A program made the translations under genes and the position numbers. Shown piece after piece: positions 1 through 7,472 of a stretch of 32,097 bases of DNA. This DNA is from Cytophagales bacterium (GTDB lineage: Bacteria; Bacteroidota; Bacteroidia; Cytophagales; Thermoflexibacteraceae): assembly GCA_947457925.1 (NCBI GenBank), contig CANGYA010000023.1, forward strand, positions 1 to 32,097, given 5' to 3'. Each line of letters opens with the position of its first letter. Positions within the stretch are counted from its first letter, which is position 1. Under the pieces are notes generated by a model, which ran no database searches, was not told the origin of the DNA, and was given only the letters and a program-made list of their open reading frames with translations.

Positions 1-1
1 A

Positions 2-139
2 CTTAAAAATAAGTGTATCCAAAATAGCAAAGAACTCCATGAAGAAATTGATAAAAGTATGGGGGAAATGAAAAAGAAACAGGACTTAATCCCTAACTTT
101 TTCAAACACCCCAAACTTGGTTTCTATAACAATTTATAG
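2..139 (+). CDS. 3' end of an unknown protein (partial)
   Basis: The frame is open from the left edge of the window to a TAG at 137-139 (45 codons). The translation is Lys/Glu-rich and looks like the end of an amphipathic helix or coiled coil (KELHEEIDKSMGEMKKK), followed by a short tail ending GFYNNL. No family is recognised and the start lies outside the window. The stop codon falls inside the first copy of a 25-bp repeat (125-149), so the native C-terminus may have been altered by that repeat. The call rests only on open frame and coding-like composition. Confidence 0.4.
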   Translation, partial: LKNKCIQNSKELHEEIDKSMGEMKKKQDLIPNFFKHPKLGFYNNL

Positions 140-213
140 CACGACACTAGAAAAGATGACATCTTTAGAGAACTTCTTGAATACTAAGTATAACAATTTA
201 CGGCACGACACTA
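125..213. repeat. Two 25-bp direct repeats
   Basis: The segments 125-149 and 189-213 match at 23 of 25 positions; both begin TATAACAATTTA and end GCACGACACTA, and 39 nt separate them. The spacer holds a short inverted repeat at 152-166 (AAAGATG/CATCTTT). A GACTTGGAAAGTTTAAAA string just after the second copy (217-234) recurs at 31913-31930 in a hairpin, so this gap is probably built from interspersed repeats. Confidence 0.6.
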
Positions 214-252
214 AAAGACTTGGAAAGTTTAAAATGTTACTCTACTATTGTT

Positions 253-2028
253 TTACTCACAATTATATTCATACGTAGCTACTGTAGTTGTGTTAAAACC
301 ACCTGCATTGCTGGTAACTGTAAATCTCGATAACATTCTATTTGCCCCAAATTCTCCTACACTTTCATTCACCACTGCTCCTGCTGCATCTCTTGCAGTC
401 ATTCGGCTTGGTTGGCAGTTTTGATAGACGGTAGTTATTCGGGCTGTTAGGCTATTATTCGCATCAAGTTGTTCTTCGGTTTGTGCTTGTCCTTCTGCCG
501 TAAAGTTGCTGTAGTTACTTTGCCCTGTGCGTTGGTTGGCTGCACTAAAGTTGGTAGCTTTTACTAATCTACCTGCACCATCATATTCATAAGTTGAGTA
601 ACCTGTCAAAGCATTATTTTGCAAAGTATTGCTTCTTATTTTTCGGCAACCATCAAAAATATTTTCGGTAATTACCGTAGTGCTACCTGTAAAGGCATTT
701 TGTGTAATAGTCGTAATACGAGTATTGCGGGCTTGGCTGTCATATTCGTAGGTACTTGTAGTAGTAATAGTAATGGTACTAGCAGTAGTTACTGTTAATT
801 TTGATACAACTTTACTACCTGCAACTGTCGTGTATTCAAAAACAGAGGTAATTGTAGCTGCTCCTGCCCCAGATGTTGCGGCTGTAACTTTACTAACATA
901 ACATTTGGGCAAATTACAAGGATTACCGTCTGCACAAGCATTGCTACTACCTGCCGTCACGTTCACAGCCACCGTTTGCGTTTGGGTATTGTTAAAGGCA
1001 TCTTTAACTGTTAATGTTACATTGTAAGTACCTGCCGTTGTAAAAGTGTAGGTTGGTTGTTGGGCAGTAGAACTAAAACCCGCAGGCGAAGACGACCATG
1101 CAAAACTACTTGCACCCGTACCTGTGTAGTTAAAAGTAACAGCCTCACCTACTTTCGGAGCTTCTGGCGAAATTTTGAAGGTAGCCGTAAGATTAGACGG
1201 TGCTACCGTAATATTGCGAGTCAATGTGGTACTACCACCAGCACCTGTAGCTACCAACGTGATTTGGTAAGTACCCGCCGTAGTAAATGTATAAGTCGGA
1301 TTTGGGGTAGTGGCACTAAAACCCGCAGGCGAAGAAGACCACGCCAAAGTAGTCGCATTTTGCACCGTTGCCATAAAACTAACTGCCTGCCCAACAGTTG
1401 GGCTTGTAGGAGTAAATAAGAACTCTACCGAAGGGGCTGGCGGAGCTACCGTAATACTTTTAGTTACAGTAATAGGCGTGCTGCCTGCTGCCCCCGTAAT
1501 GACCAATGAAACTTGGTAAGCACCCGCATTCGCAAATATGTATGTTGGGTTTTGGGTAGTGGCACTAAAACCTGTAGGCGAAGAAGACCATGCAAAGCCT
1601 GTAGCATTTTGGGCTACAGCTGTAAAAGAGACTGTTTGCCCTGCCACAGGATTAGTAGGTGTAAACGTAAAATCTCCTGCTGGGTTTACCACAGGCGAAG
1701 ACACCGTAATAGTTTTGGTAGCTACTGCCTCGCCACCATCTCCTTTGGCTGTAACCGTAACTTGATAAGTACCTGCACTACTCAATTTTGTTTTGAAACT
1801 TTGTTGGCTTGAACTAATGCCTGCTGGTACAGAACTCCAAACAAAGGTTTTGGCGTTGGTGGCTGTGGCTGTTAGGGTAATTTCGTCATTGGTAGTGGGA
1901 TTGGCAGGACTAAATGTAAAATCTACCGTAGGTTTGGGGGCAGGTTCATTTTTTGTTCCGCCACCACAAGCTGCTAAGAACAACAGCATGACCAAATTAA
2001 GAATGTAAATACTATTTAGTTTGTTCAT
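253..2028 (-). CDS. PKD-repeat surface lipoprotein
   Basis: A 591-residue lipoprotein. Residues 1-20 form a signal peptide ending in the lipobox LAAC (lipidated Cys21), followed by GGG and a Pro-rich linker. Four PKD-type beta-sandwich repeats follow at about 34-110, 118-195, 200-277 and 281-358. Each carries a W-S-S-x-P-x-G core and a Y-x-F-x-x-A-G-x-Y-x-V strand. A short Cys-containing linker (about 364-376) precedes a C-terminal region with YD/RHS-like strands (TYEYDSQAR, YEYDGAGRLVK). PKD repeats normally serve as spacers or in adhesion on exposed proteins; the GGG after the Cys is compatible with export to the outer surface in Bacteroidota, which is inference. The repeats are also similar at DNA level. 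No operon partner is seen, and the ligand is unknown. Confidence 0.8.
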   Translation of the reverse strand: MNKLNSIYILNLVMLLFLAACGGGTKNEPAPKPTVDFTFSPANPTTNDEITLTATATNAKTFVWSSVPAGISSSQQSFKTKLSSAGTYQVTVTAKGDGGEAVATKTITVSSPVVNPAGDFTFTPTNPVAGQTVSFTAVAQNATGFAWSSSPTGFSATTQNPTYIFANAGAYQVSLVITGAAGSTPITVTKSITVAPPAPSVEFLFTPTSPTVGQAVSFMATVQNATTLAWSSSPAGFSATTPNPTYTFTTAGTYQITLVATGAGGSTTLTRNITVAPSNLTATFKISPEAPKVGEAVTFNYTGTGASSFAWSSSPAGFSSTAQQPTYTFTTAGTYNVTLTVKDAFNNTQTQTVAVNVTAGSSNACADGNPCNLPKCYVSKVTAATSGAGAATITSVFEYTTVAGSKVVSKLTVTTASTITITTTSTYEYDSQARNTRITTITQNAFTGSTTVITENIFDGCRKIRSNTLQNNALTGYSTYEYDGAGRLVKATNFSAANQRTGQSNYSNFTAEGQAQTEEQLDANNSLTARITTVYQNCQPSRMTARDAAGAVVNESVGEFGANRMLSRFTVTSNAGGFNTTTVATYEYNCE

Positions 2029-2287
2029 TGTATAAAAAATTAAAGTAAGAAATTGATAATCAATAAGTTTTCTTTTTAAACTATGTCTTACTTAGTTTTT
2101 ACGATAAACAAAAAAATAGGTTTAGGTGCTTTGTTGTTTGTAAAATGTCATTTATTGACTTGTAAGAATAAAGTAGTAAGATTAAAAGGCTTATTTTATT
2201 TGATGAAAAATTTGTAAAAAATAAGTAATTTTACTTTGATTTTACTTTGATTTGTAAATATTATTTTGCTAAAAAATTTAAAAAATC

Positions 2288-2518
2288 ATGAACAAAAATA
2301 AAATTTCAGTATTAGCTTTATTTTTTGTAGGTATTGTATTTGTAGCATTTCGTCCTTTTAATACAAACGTGCCTTTTGCTAATGTCCATGAGGTTATACC
2401 TTACTAATCAGTGGGTTGTAGTTGTGCTACAGCTACTTTACCTGATGGGACAATAGAAAAGGCTTGTGTAAGTGTGAAGGCAGGGAGGTGTATTTGTAAT
2501 GCCAGATGTGGTAGATAG
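2288..2518 (+). pseudogene. NVEALA-like Cys-rich secreted peptide, interrupted by an in-frame TAA
   Basis: One reading frame runs from ATG 2288 to TAG 2516-2518 (76 codons), with a single internal TAA at 2405-2407. The first part encodes a signal-like leader (MNKNKISVLALFFVGIVFVA) ending in ANVHEVIPY. The frame then continues without another stop as a Cys-rich segment starting SVGCSC and ending CICNARCGR, with six cysteines arranged CxC, C, CxC, C. As I recall, Bacteroidota NVEALA peptides have this design: short leader, an ANVEAL-like motif, Cys-rich tail, and a gene for a beta-propeller lipoprotein next door, which is present here 68 nt downstream. The interruption may be a real nonsense mutation, a read-through site or a sequencing error. 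The short length makes the coding call moderate. Confidence 0.55.
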
Positions 2519-2586
2519 CATATAATTTAGCAGCTAACTTCAATTCATTTTATATAATTTTCACATTTAAACCTATACTCTCTTTT

Positions 2587-3732
2587 ATGAAAAACTTATT
2601 ATTAACTACAAGTTTTATTATACTCTGTAGTAGTGCTTGTCAGCAAACTACTGAACAAGACAAAGTTACTATGGCAAAAATGCCTAAAGAAAATAGCATT
2701 AGTACAATAAATGTTACGGACTCTATATTATTTAATATACCCAATGCAAGCATTTCTGCAAAAGATGTAACATTAGTCTATGCACAAAATAGGTATTATA
2801 TGATAGAAATGTTCGGCAAAAATATTCATGTTTTTGATGAGCAAGGAGGTTTTGTAAAGACCTTAAACAATGATAGTTTTACAGATTCGCCTACAGGAAT
2901 AGCAGCAAGCCCTTCTAATAGCATAGTAGTAGCACAGGGCATACATTTAGCCTTTGCAAGTTTTGATGCTCAATACATAAAGGTTGGGCAGGTAGTGGCT
3001 AAATTGTCTAAAAAAACAGACAAGTTTTATACAAAATATGCTCCTATACCTTTTTTGTATAATACGTTTATTGATGAGGCTGCTACTTCTATTCTTTTAC
3101 CTGTGTACCAAACAGATTTGCCAAGTTGGGAGGAAGATAAAGGTTATTACAACACGCCTTTAGTAGGTGTATTTGATACCAAAACAGGTAGCTTAAAGAA
3201 AACTTTTGGTAACTACCATAGTTCATATATAGCACATTATCCTACGCTAAATACTTTAAACAAAGTAAGTGTAGCTTTTAATCCAGAAAAAAACACCGTT
3301 TTTATAGGACAAGGAGCTACTGCACAAATCCAAGAATTTGATATAGAAGGGAATCTTTTGCGGTCTTTTGGGCAAGAAGGTAGTAAAATAAATACTGAAT
3401 CAGTTTTGAAAAACGCACAAACAGGCGAAAATATTTATCCTAAGAATAACTATTTTGCAATGTATTATGACAGACAGGCACAGTTATTACAAAGGGTGTA
3501 CTTTGCCTATCCTCCCAATACATTAAGTACACCAACGACCAGCATAGTCAATTTCCCTAAATATTTGCAAACCTATAAAGACGGAAAATTAGTAGCAGAA
3601 ATAGGCTTGCCGTCTAATGTAATCACACCAATCATTCGGGCAGATAACACAAAAGTCATGATGTGTAAAGCAGGTGAGCAAGATAAAATCGTTACACTAT
3701 ACACTCTTTCCCCCTCAATAGCACAGCAATAA
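2587..3732 (+). CDS. 6-bladed beta-propeller lipoprotein (TolB-like/DUF4221 type)
   Basis: A 381-residue protein with a hydrophobic signal (MKNLLLTTSFIILCSSAC) and a lipobox-like SSAC giving lipidated Cys18. The rest has no membrane segment. It shows repeated propeller strands of the NHL/TolB kind: IHVFDEQGGFVKTL near 77-91 followed by SPTGIAASPSN, and IQEFDIEGNLLRSFG near 248-262. Size and pattern fit the 6-bladed propeller lipoproteins common in Bacteroidota, which often sit beside small secreted Cys-rich peptide genes. Here an interrupted peptide gene ends 68 nt upstream on the same strand, suggesting co-transcription. A hairpin at 3773-3811 would end the transcript. The biochemical role is unknown; choosing between TolB-like and DUF4221 would need a profile search. 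Confidence 0.7.
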   Translation: MKNLLLTTSFIILCSSACQQTTEQDKVTMAKMPKENSISTINVTDSILFNIPNASISAKDVTLVYAQNRYYMIEMFGKNIHVFDEQGGFVKTLNNDSFTDSPTGIAASPSNSIVVAQGIHLAFASFDAQYIKVGQVVAKLSKKTDKFYTKYAPIPFLYNTFIDEAATSILLPVYQTDLPSWEEDKGYYNTPLVGVFDTKTGSLKKTFGNYHSSYIAHYPTLNTLNKVSVAFNPEKNTVFIGQGATAQIQEFDIEGNLLRSFGQEGSKINTESVLKNAQTGENIYPKNNYFAMYYDRQAQLLQRVYFAYPPNTLSTPTTSIVNFPKYLQTYKDGKLVAEIGLPSNVITPIIRADNTKVMMCKAGEQDKIVTLYTLSPSIAQQ

Positions 3733-3772
3733 TCTATCAGATAATAAAGCCTAATAGTATTATTTTGTGTAG

Positions 3773-3811
3773 CAAAAAGTCTTAGTAAAATTAGTTGTCT
3801 AAGACTTTTTG
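3773..3811. terminator. Hairpin terminator between convergent genes
   Basis: Perfect 13-bp inverted repeat: CAAAAAGTCTTAG at 3773-3785 and its complement at 3799-3811, with a 13-nt loop. A/T runs on both outer sides let it act in both directions. It lies between the ends of the propeller gene (3732) and the convergent TIR-SLOG gene (3835). Confidence 0.7.
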
Positions 3812-3834
3812 TTGATTGGAGTTATGATTTCTTT

Positions 3835-4998
3835 TTACAACCGTTTGAGCAAATCCATGATATTATCTACCACCAACTCAATGCCCATGTCATTGTCCAG
3901 ATTTACGTTGAGTTTTGCAAAAAATTCTTCTTTGCTTACATCATCTATCAATTTTTCGTCCCAATTCTGTAGCATTTCATCAAAAACCCGTTTTGCATCT
4001 CCACCCGTACCCGCCACAGGGAATACAGGCACTCTGTCTTGGGCAGCAAACTCAAAAGTTTCATACGTTCCGCCTTCACCGCCCAACAAAATAACAGCTT
4101 GAGCATATTTTACCGACTCAATCCATTCTTTTACACCTTGTTTTATATGCTCTATACTACCACCTTTAAAAATTGGTTCTCTGTTTTCTGAAACCACTTG
4201 TGTAAGGCGTGAGGACAAACGTATATCTCTGGTTTTCAGTATTTTACTAAACTCCTCTGCTACCACATAATCCACACCTTCCCAACCTCCACAAACCAAT
4301 TTGTAACCTTCAGAAGCTAAGGCATTGCCTAATATTTTTGTTGTTTTATACAAAACTTCGGGAATATTGTACTTGCCTGTTCCTACTACCAACACCGCCA
4401 AATCTCTTTGGTGCTTTTCTGCATTTTCTTTTATTTTTGCTGCAAGGGCTTTTTCTAATGCTTTAAAGTTCGTATCCAAATGAATTTGGCTGGTCAATAC
4501 GTTCATATCGGCTATCAGTGCCATAAAATCACTCAATTTATACGAAATTTCCTCTACATCTTTTATTCTCTCCAAAATTTTGGTTGCTAAAGTAGGCTGT
4601 TGGATACTCTTAAACTCTTGGTTGAGTTCCTCTTTTTGTGTTATCCAATGATTGATATACTGTGTTTGCCCTTTTATATCATAAATTTGAGCATCTGGCA
4701 ACACAATCGGAAACATACGGTCTTTGGCATCTTCGTTTTTCATTATTTCGGCAGCCTCAAACATACAGTATTCAGACCTAAGGTATTTATCACTAATGAC
4801 CGTAATCACAAAGTTGCCTTTGCCTATTCTCTGCATAAATTGGCGGATACTGCCTCTATAATTCAGGTGGTCTTTATCTCTGGTTATCGTAAAACCTTTG
4901 GCACGTAGAGTTTCGCAGAGGCGGTTTACAATTTCTTCGCGTTGTTTGCCTGTTTCGCTGTTGTCGCCCCATGCGTAGGAGATGAATATTTCGTTCAT
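3835..4998 (-). CDS. TIR-SLOG fusion protein, probable NADase immune effector
   Basis: A 387-residue cytoplasmic protein. Residues 1-125 form a TIR domain: FISYAW at 5-10, a BB-loop region around 38-52 (TRDKDHLNYRGSI) and SEYCMFE at 75-81, which matches the (W/Y)CxxE motif and makes Glu81 the candidate catalytic residue for NAD+ cleavage. A helical linker (about 125-198) leads to a Rossmann-like SLOG/LOG domain (198-387) with VGTG at 205-208, CGGWEG at 236-241 and ILLGGEGGTYETFEF at 303-317, resembling the nucleotide-binding PGGxGT motif. SLOG domains in immune proteins such as ThsA sense NAD-derived signals; a one-polypeptide sensor plus effector is the inferred role. The gene stands alone, with no ThsB-like or other defence partner adjacent. 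The TIR call is strong, the SLOG call good, the defence role inferred. Confidence 0.8.
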   Translation of the reverse strand: MNEIFISYAWGDNSETGKQREEIVNRLCETLRAKGFTITRDKDHLNYRGSIRQFMQRIGKGNFVITVISDKYLRSEYCMFEAAEIMKNEDAKDRMFPIVLPDAQIYDIKGQTQYINHWITQKEELNQEFKSIQQPTLATKILERIKDVEEISYKLSDFMALIADMNVLTSQIHLDTNFKALEKALAAKIKENAEKHQRDLAVLVVGTGKYNIPEVLYKTTKILGNALASEGYKLVCGGWEGVDYVVAEEFSKILKTRDIRLSSRLTQVVSENREPIFKGGSIEHIKQGVKEWIESVKYAQAVILLGGEGGTYETFEFAAQDRVPVFPVAGTGGDAKRVFDEMLQNWDEKLIDDVSKEEFFAKLNVNLDNDMGIELVVDNIMDLLKRL

Positions 4999-5046
4999 AG
5001 AAAGGGATAGTTAAAAAGTTTTATACTGAAACTAAATTGGTTTTAA

Positions 5047-5100
5047 TCTGTAGCATAGGCTTTAGCCTGTGTAGGCACAGGCTAAAGCCTATGCTACAGA
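5047..5100. repeat. Perfect 25-bp palindromic repeat (CTGTAGCATAGRCT family)
   Basis: Arms 5047-5071 and 5076-5100 are exact reverse complements with a 4-nt TAGG loop. The arm begins TCTGTAGCATAGGCTTTAG. Variants of the same arm occur at 19692-19784 and 24365-24447, and a half copy at about 9108-9121. It lies 48 nt upstream of the TIR-SLOG start and would form a very stable hairpin or cruciform. Confidence 0.85.
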
Positions 5101-5204
5101 AAATTCATTTTTGATTGAGTATATACGAATGAAATATAGCAAATAAGGGTTTGTTTTGGCAGCATAGGCAATAAATTATTTCCTAATGCAAGGTATGTTG
5201 TTTA

Positions 5205-5345
5205 TTTTACTTACCCCCAATCTTTTATTTCACTTCCCTCTCTGTCTGGCGAGGGAAGTTTTTGACTTTTTAAGGTCAAAATTTATGTAAAATATTCTTT
5301 CTCCAAATGGAGAGGCAACTGAGTTGGAAGGCGTGGGTGAGGTTA
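5205..5345. repeat. Interspersed palindromic element, CTCTCCAAATGGAGAG family, copy 1
   Basis: Contains an inner inverted repeat (TTGACTTTTTAAGGTCAA, about 5262-5279) and the right end TCTCCAAATGGAGAGG... followed by CAACTGAGTTGGAAGGCG. That right end recurs almost exactly at 22115-22165. The left part (CTTCCCTCTCTGTCTGGCG) is a diverged version of the CCCCTCTCCATTTGGAGAGG end seen in the other copies. Apart from this, the palindrome at 5047 and a small hairpin, the gap 4999-5437 shows nothing coding. Confidence 0.65.
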
Positions 5346-5355
5346 TAAAAAAAGA

Positions 5356-5377
5356 AACACCCCAAAATTGGAGTGTT
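5356..5377 (-). terminator. Short hairpin, putative terminator
   Basis: Arms AACACCCCAA (5356-5365) and TTGGAGTGTT (5368-5377) pair at 9 of 10 positions with a 2-nt loop. On the minus strand the stem is followed by TTTCTTTTTTT, fitting termination of the secreted repeat protein gene ending at 5438. Confidence 0.55.
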
Positions 5378-5437
5378 ACTTCCCATATTTCACATCAAAC
5401 CTTAATTTAACCTTTTTAATGAAACGCCGTGCAACGG

Positions 5438-5755
5438 TTACTTGCTACGGTCTGCATTTTCTTCTATCGTTGTTTGCAAAAAGTTAGCAGGAACTTTTGC
5501 CTTTTGCATATCTAAAATGTAGGCATTGCTTTGTTTTTCTGCATTTTCTTCAATCATGTTGTTCAAGAAATTAGCAGGTAACTTAATGCCGAATAATTCT
5601 GTGTTTGCCTCCAAAGCTGCATTTTCTTCAATTAACGTAGTCAAGTTGAAATACGCTGTAGGAGGAATTGTGTTGTTTACAGTTACATTCTTTGCGTTAG
5701 CAGTTGTACTAAAAGTAACGAATAAGAAGGCGAAAATATATGTTATAGTTTTCAT
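5438..5755 (-). CDS. Small secreted protein with IEENA repeats
   Basis: Start chosen at 5755, giving 105 residues beginning MKTITYIFAFLFVTFSTTANA, a good signal peptide with an AxA cleavage site. The longer in-frame start at 5782 would put nine polar residues before it. The mature protein of about 84 residues has three imperfect repeats of about 26-29 residues, each built on F(N/L)xxxIEENA: YFNLTTLIEENA, ANFLNNMIEENA and ANFLQTTIEENA. The last two are preceded by LP or VP. There are no cysteines and no membrane segment after the signal. I recognise no family. The repeats look like short amphipathic helices, so a periplasmic or secreted binding role is possible but not shown. It is monocistronic by position. 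Confidence 0.6.
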   Translation of the reverse strand: MKTITYIFAFLFVTFSTTANAKNVTVNNTIPPTAYFNLTTLIEENAALEANTELFGIKLPANFLNNMIEENAEKQSNAYILDMQKAKVPANFLQTTIEENADRSK

Positions 5756-6011
5756 AAAAGTACCAATTAAATTTTTGTGCATTTGCTATAGTAGTTGCCA
5801 AAGGCGTGCCAAAAGGTTTAAGTAATTCATAATCAATACTTTAACTTCTAAGCTATTTCTAAAACTGTACGCAAACGAACAACTTTTTGCAATAAAGTGA
5901 ACACTTTGATATTTGTTTAGGCGAAAATACGAAAATTTAAAATTTGCTTAAACGTATATACAAATATCAATTAAATTTCTTTAACGTAAAACCTGTTAAA
6001 TAGGTTAGGTC

Positions 6012-6044
6012 TTTTGAAAAATTAACAAAAAACGACTATCTTTC
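6012..6044 (+). promoter_or_regulatory. Bacteroidota-type promoter of the alkB-like gene
   Basis: TTTTG at 6012-6016, a 20-nt spacer, then TATCTTTC at 6037-6044, which differs from the TAnnTTTG -7 consensus only in the last base. Start of transcription would be about 6050, leaving a leader of roughly 15 nt before ATG 6065. Confidence 0.5.
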
Positions 6045-6064
6045 ATTAAAAATTTAGAGATTTT

Positions 6065-7150
6065 ATGCAGCACTTACTCAAAAAAATAGGCTTTTTATGT
6101 GCATTCTCTTTGCCTCTTACCGTAGTTGTTGGTTATTATATGGGGGCTTGGTGGAATTATAGCAATATTGTGTACGTTTTCGTACTTATTCCTCTTTTAG
6201 ATGAATTATTGGGGAAAGACCAGCATAATTTATCGCCAACCGAAGCCACTGCTGCCACACAAGACAATTTTTTTAATGCCGTATTGTATGCGTGGGTGTA
6301 CGTACAAGTAGCTTTTTTGCTTTGGAGTGCCTACGTAGTAAGCACAGATACACTTTCTACGGCAGCTTATATTGGTTTTTGCGTTAGTGTGGGCTTGGTT
6401 ACAGGTGGCGTTGGCATTACGGTAGCTCACGAATTGGGGCATAAAACAGCTTATTTTGACCGTCTGCACGCAAAAATATTGTTGATGACTGTTTGTTATA
6501 TGCACTTTTACGTGGCTCATAATCGTGGGCATCATGTTTGGGTAGCCACCCCAAAAGACGCAGCTACGAGCCGTTTGGGAGAAAATTTTTATAGCTTTTG
6601 GCTAAGAACCGTAGTGGGCAGTTGGCAGGAAGCATGGGATTTGGAAAAAGAAAGACTACATAAAAAAAACAAAGGTGTTTGGGTTTGGGAAAATGAAATG
6701 CTCAAAGCAATGATTTTTCCTCTCTTGTTTGCTGGTAGTATTTTTGTAGTATTGTCTGTATGGCAAGGTGTTATAGCGTATGAATGGTTATTGTTTTTTG
6801 TTTTTCAAAGTATTATAGCTTTTTCTCTATTAGAATTGGTCAATTATATAGAACATTACGGTATTTTACGCAAAGAACTTGCCCCAAACAAATACGAAAA
6901 AGTCAATCCTTTACATTCTTGGAATGCGAATCAACTGTTGAGCAACTTGTTTTTATTCCAACTACAAAGACATTCAGACCACCACGCCAACGCCTTGAAA
7001 CCTTACCAAACCCTCAATGATATGCCCGACAGCCCACAACTGCCCGCAGGTTATCCTCTCATGATTTTGACGGCTTTGTGTCCGCCTTTGTGGTTCAAAT
7101 TAATGAATCCAAGACTGCAACAATGGAAAATGTCGCAACAAGTAGGTTGA
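6065..7150 (+). CDS. alkB: AlkB-type membrane di-iron monooxygenase (alkane 1-monooxygenase family)
   Basis: A 361-residue integral membrane protein with several hydrophobic spans (about 8-27, 32-45, 75-93, 100-120, 214-232, 238-256). The full histidine signature of the AlkB family is visible: HELGH at 122-126, HNRGHH at 152-157, NYIEHYG at 260-266 and QRHSDHH at 301-307. These residues hold the di-iron centre that adds one oxygen atom to the terminal carbon of an alkane or alkyl chain, using electrons from rubredoxin. Sequence around the boxes (HHVWVATPKDAATSR, LQRHSDHHANALKPYQTL) is very close to classical AlkB. No rubredoxin, rubredoxin reductase or alcohol dehydrogenase lies nearby, so redox partners must be encoded elsewhere. 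The real substrate could be alkanes or other alkyl chains. Confidence 0.88.
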   Translation: MQHLLKKIGFLCAFSLPLTVVVGYYMGAWWNYSNIVYVFVLIPLLDELLGKDQHNLSPTEATAATQDNFFNAVLYAWVYVQVAFLLWSAYVVSTDTLSTAAYIGFCVSVGLVTGGVGITVAHELGHKTAYFDRLHAKILLMTVCYMHFYVAHNRGHHVWVATPKDAATSRLGENFYSFWLRTVVGSWQEAWDLEKERLHKKNKGVWVWENEMLKAMIFPLLFAGSIFVVLSVWQGVIAYEWLLFFVFQSIIAFSLLELVNYIEHYGILRKELAPNKYEKVNPLHSWNANQLLSNLFLFQLQRHSDHHANALKPYQTLNDMPDSPQLPAGYPLMILTALCPPLWFKLMNPRLQQWKMSQQVG

Positions 7151-7170
7151 GAAATGCTTGAATACCTACC

Positions 7171-7443
7171 TACGGACTGAATCCAATGCTATTAAGTTAA
7201 GGGATTTAAAATAAGCCCGTTAGGGCTGTTATCTTTGTAGAAAATGAATGATAATATTTTGTCAAAACCCCGTAGGGGTAGCATATATCACCCCTACGGG
7301 GTTTTAGCAGAGTACACTCACTCTTTTGCTACAAAGATGGCAGTCCTAACGGACTTAAAAGAATACAACTAATTGGTAATCAAAGGTTTAAAAATATTAT
7401 ATTCTTATTTTCTTAGCTTAATAGCATTGGGCTGAAGTCCGTA
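7171..7443. repeat. Triple-nested 273-bp palindromic element
   Basis: Three concentric inverted repeats fill the gap between alkB and lpxC-fabZ. Outer arms 7171-7201 and 7412-7443 share TACGGACT and CCAATGCTATTAAG. Middle arms 7212-7240 and 7330-7357 share CCGTTAGG and ATCTTTGTAG. Inner arms 7264-7279 and 7290-7305 (AAAACCCCGTAGGGGT) are a perfect 16-bp match with a 10-nt loop. The rest of the gap 7151-7536 holds only a terminator. The outer-arm motif recurs at 23003-23242. It contains no coding frame of note and resembles a non-autonomous (MITE-like) element. Confidence 0.8.
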
Positions 7444-7472
7444 GCTACAGTTAAAAGCAATTTTAAGACATA

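Noticed and set aside
125-213. Possible CRISPR remnant (two 25-bp repeats with a 39-nt spacer)
   Set aside because: Only two units, two mismatches between them, no leader or cas genes, and one copy overlaps the end of a reading frame.
1057-2008. Several plus-strand frames opposite the PKD lipoprotein
   Set aside because: They reuse the repeated DNA of the PKD domains antisense, have no promoter and show Arg/Cys-rich low-quality sequence.
7171-7443. Riboswitch or structured regulatory RNA for lpxC-fabZ or alkB
   Set aside because: The element is downstream of both flanking genes (convergent 3' ends), so it cannot be a 5' leader switch; a repeat element explains it better.
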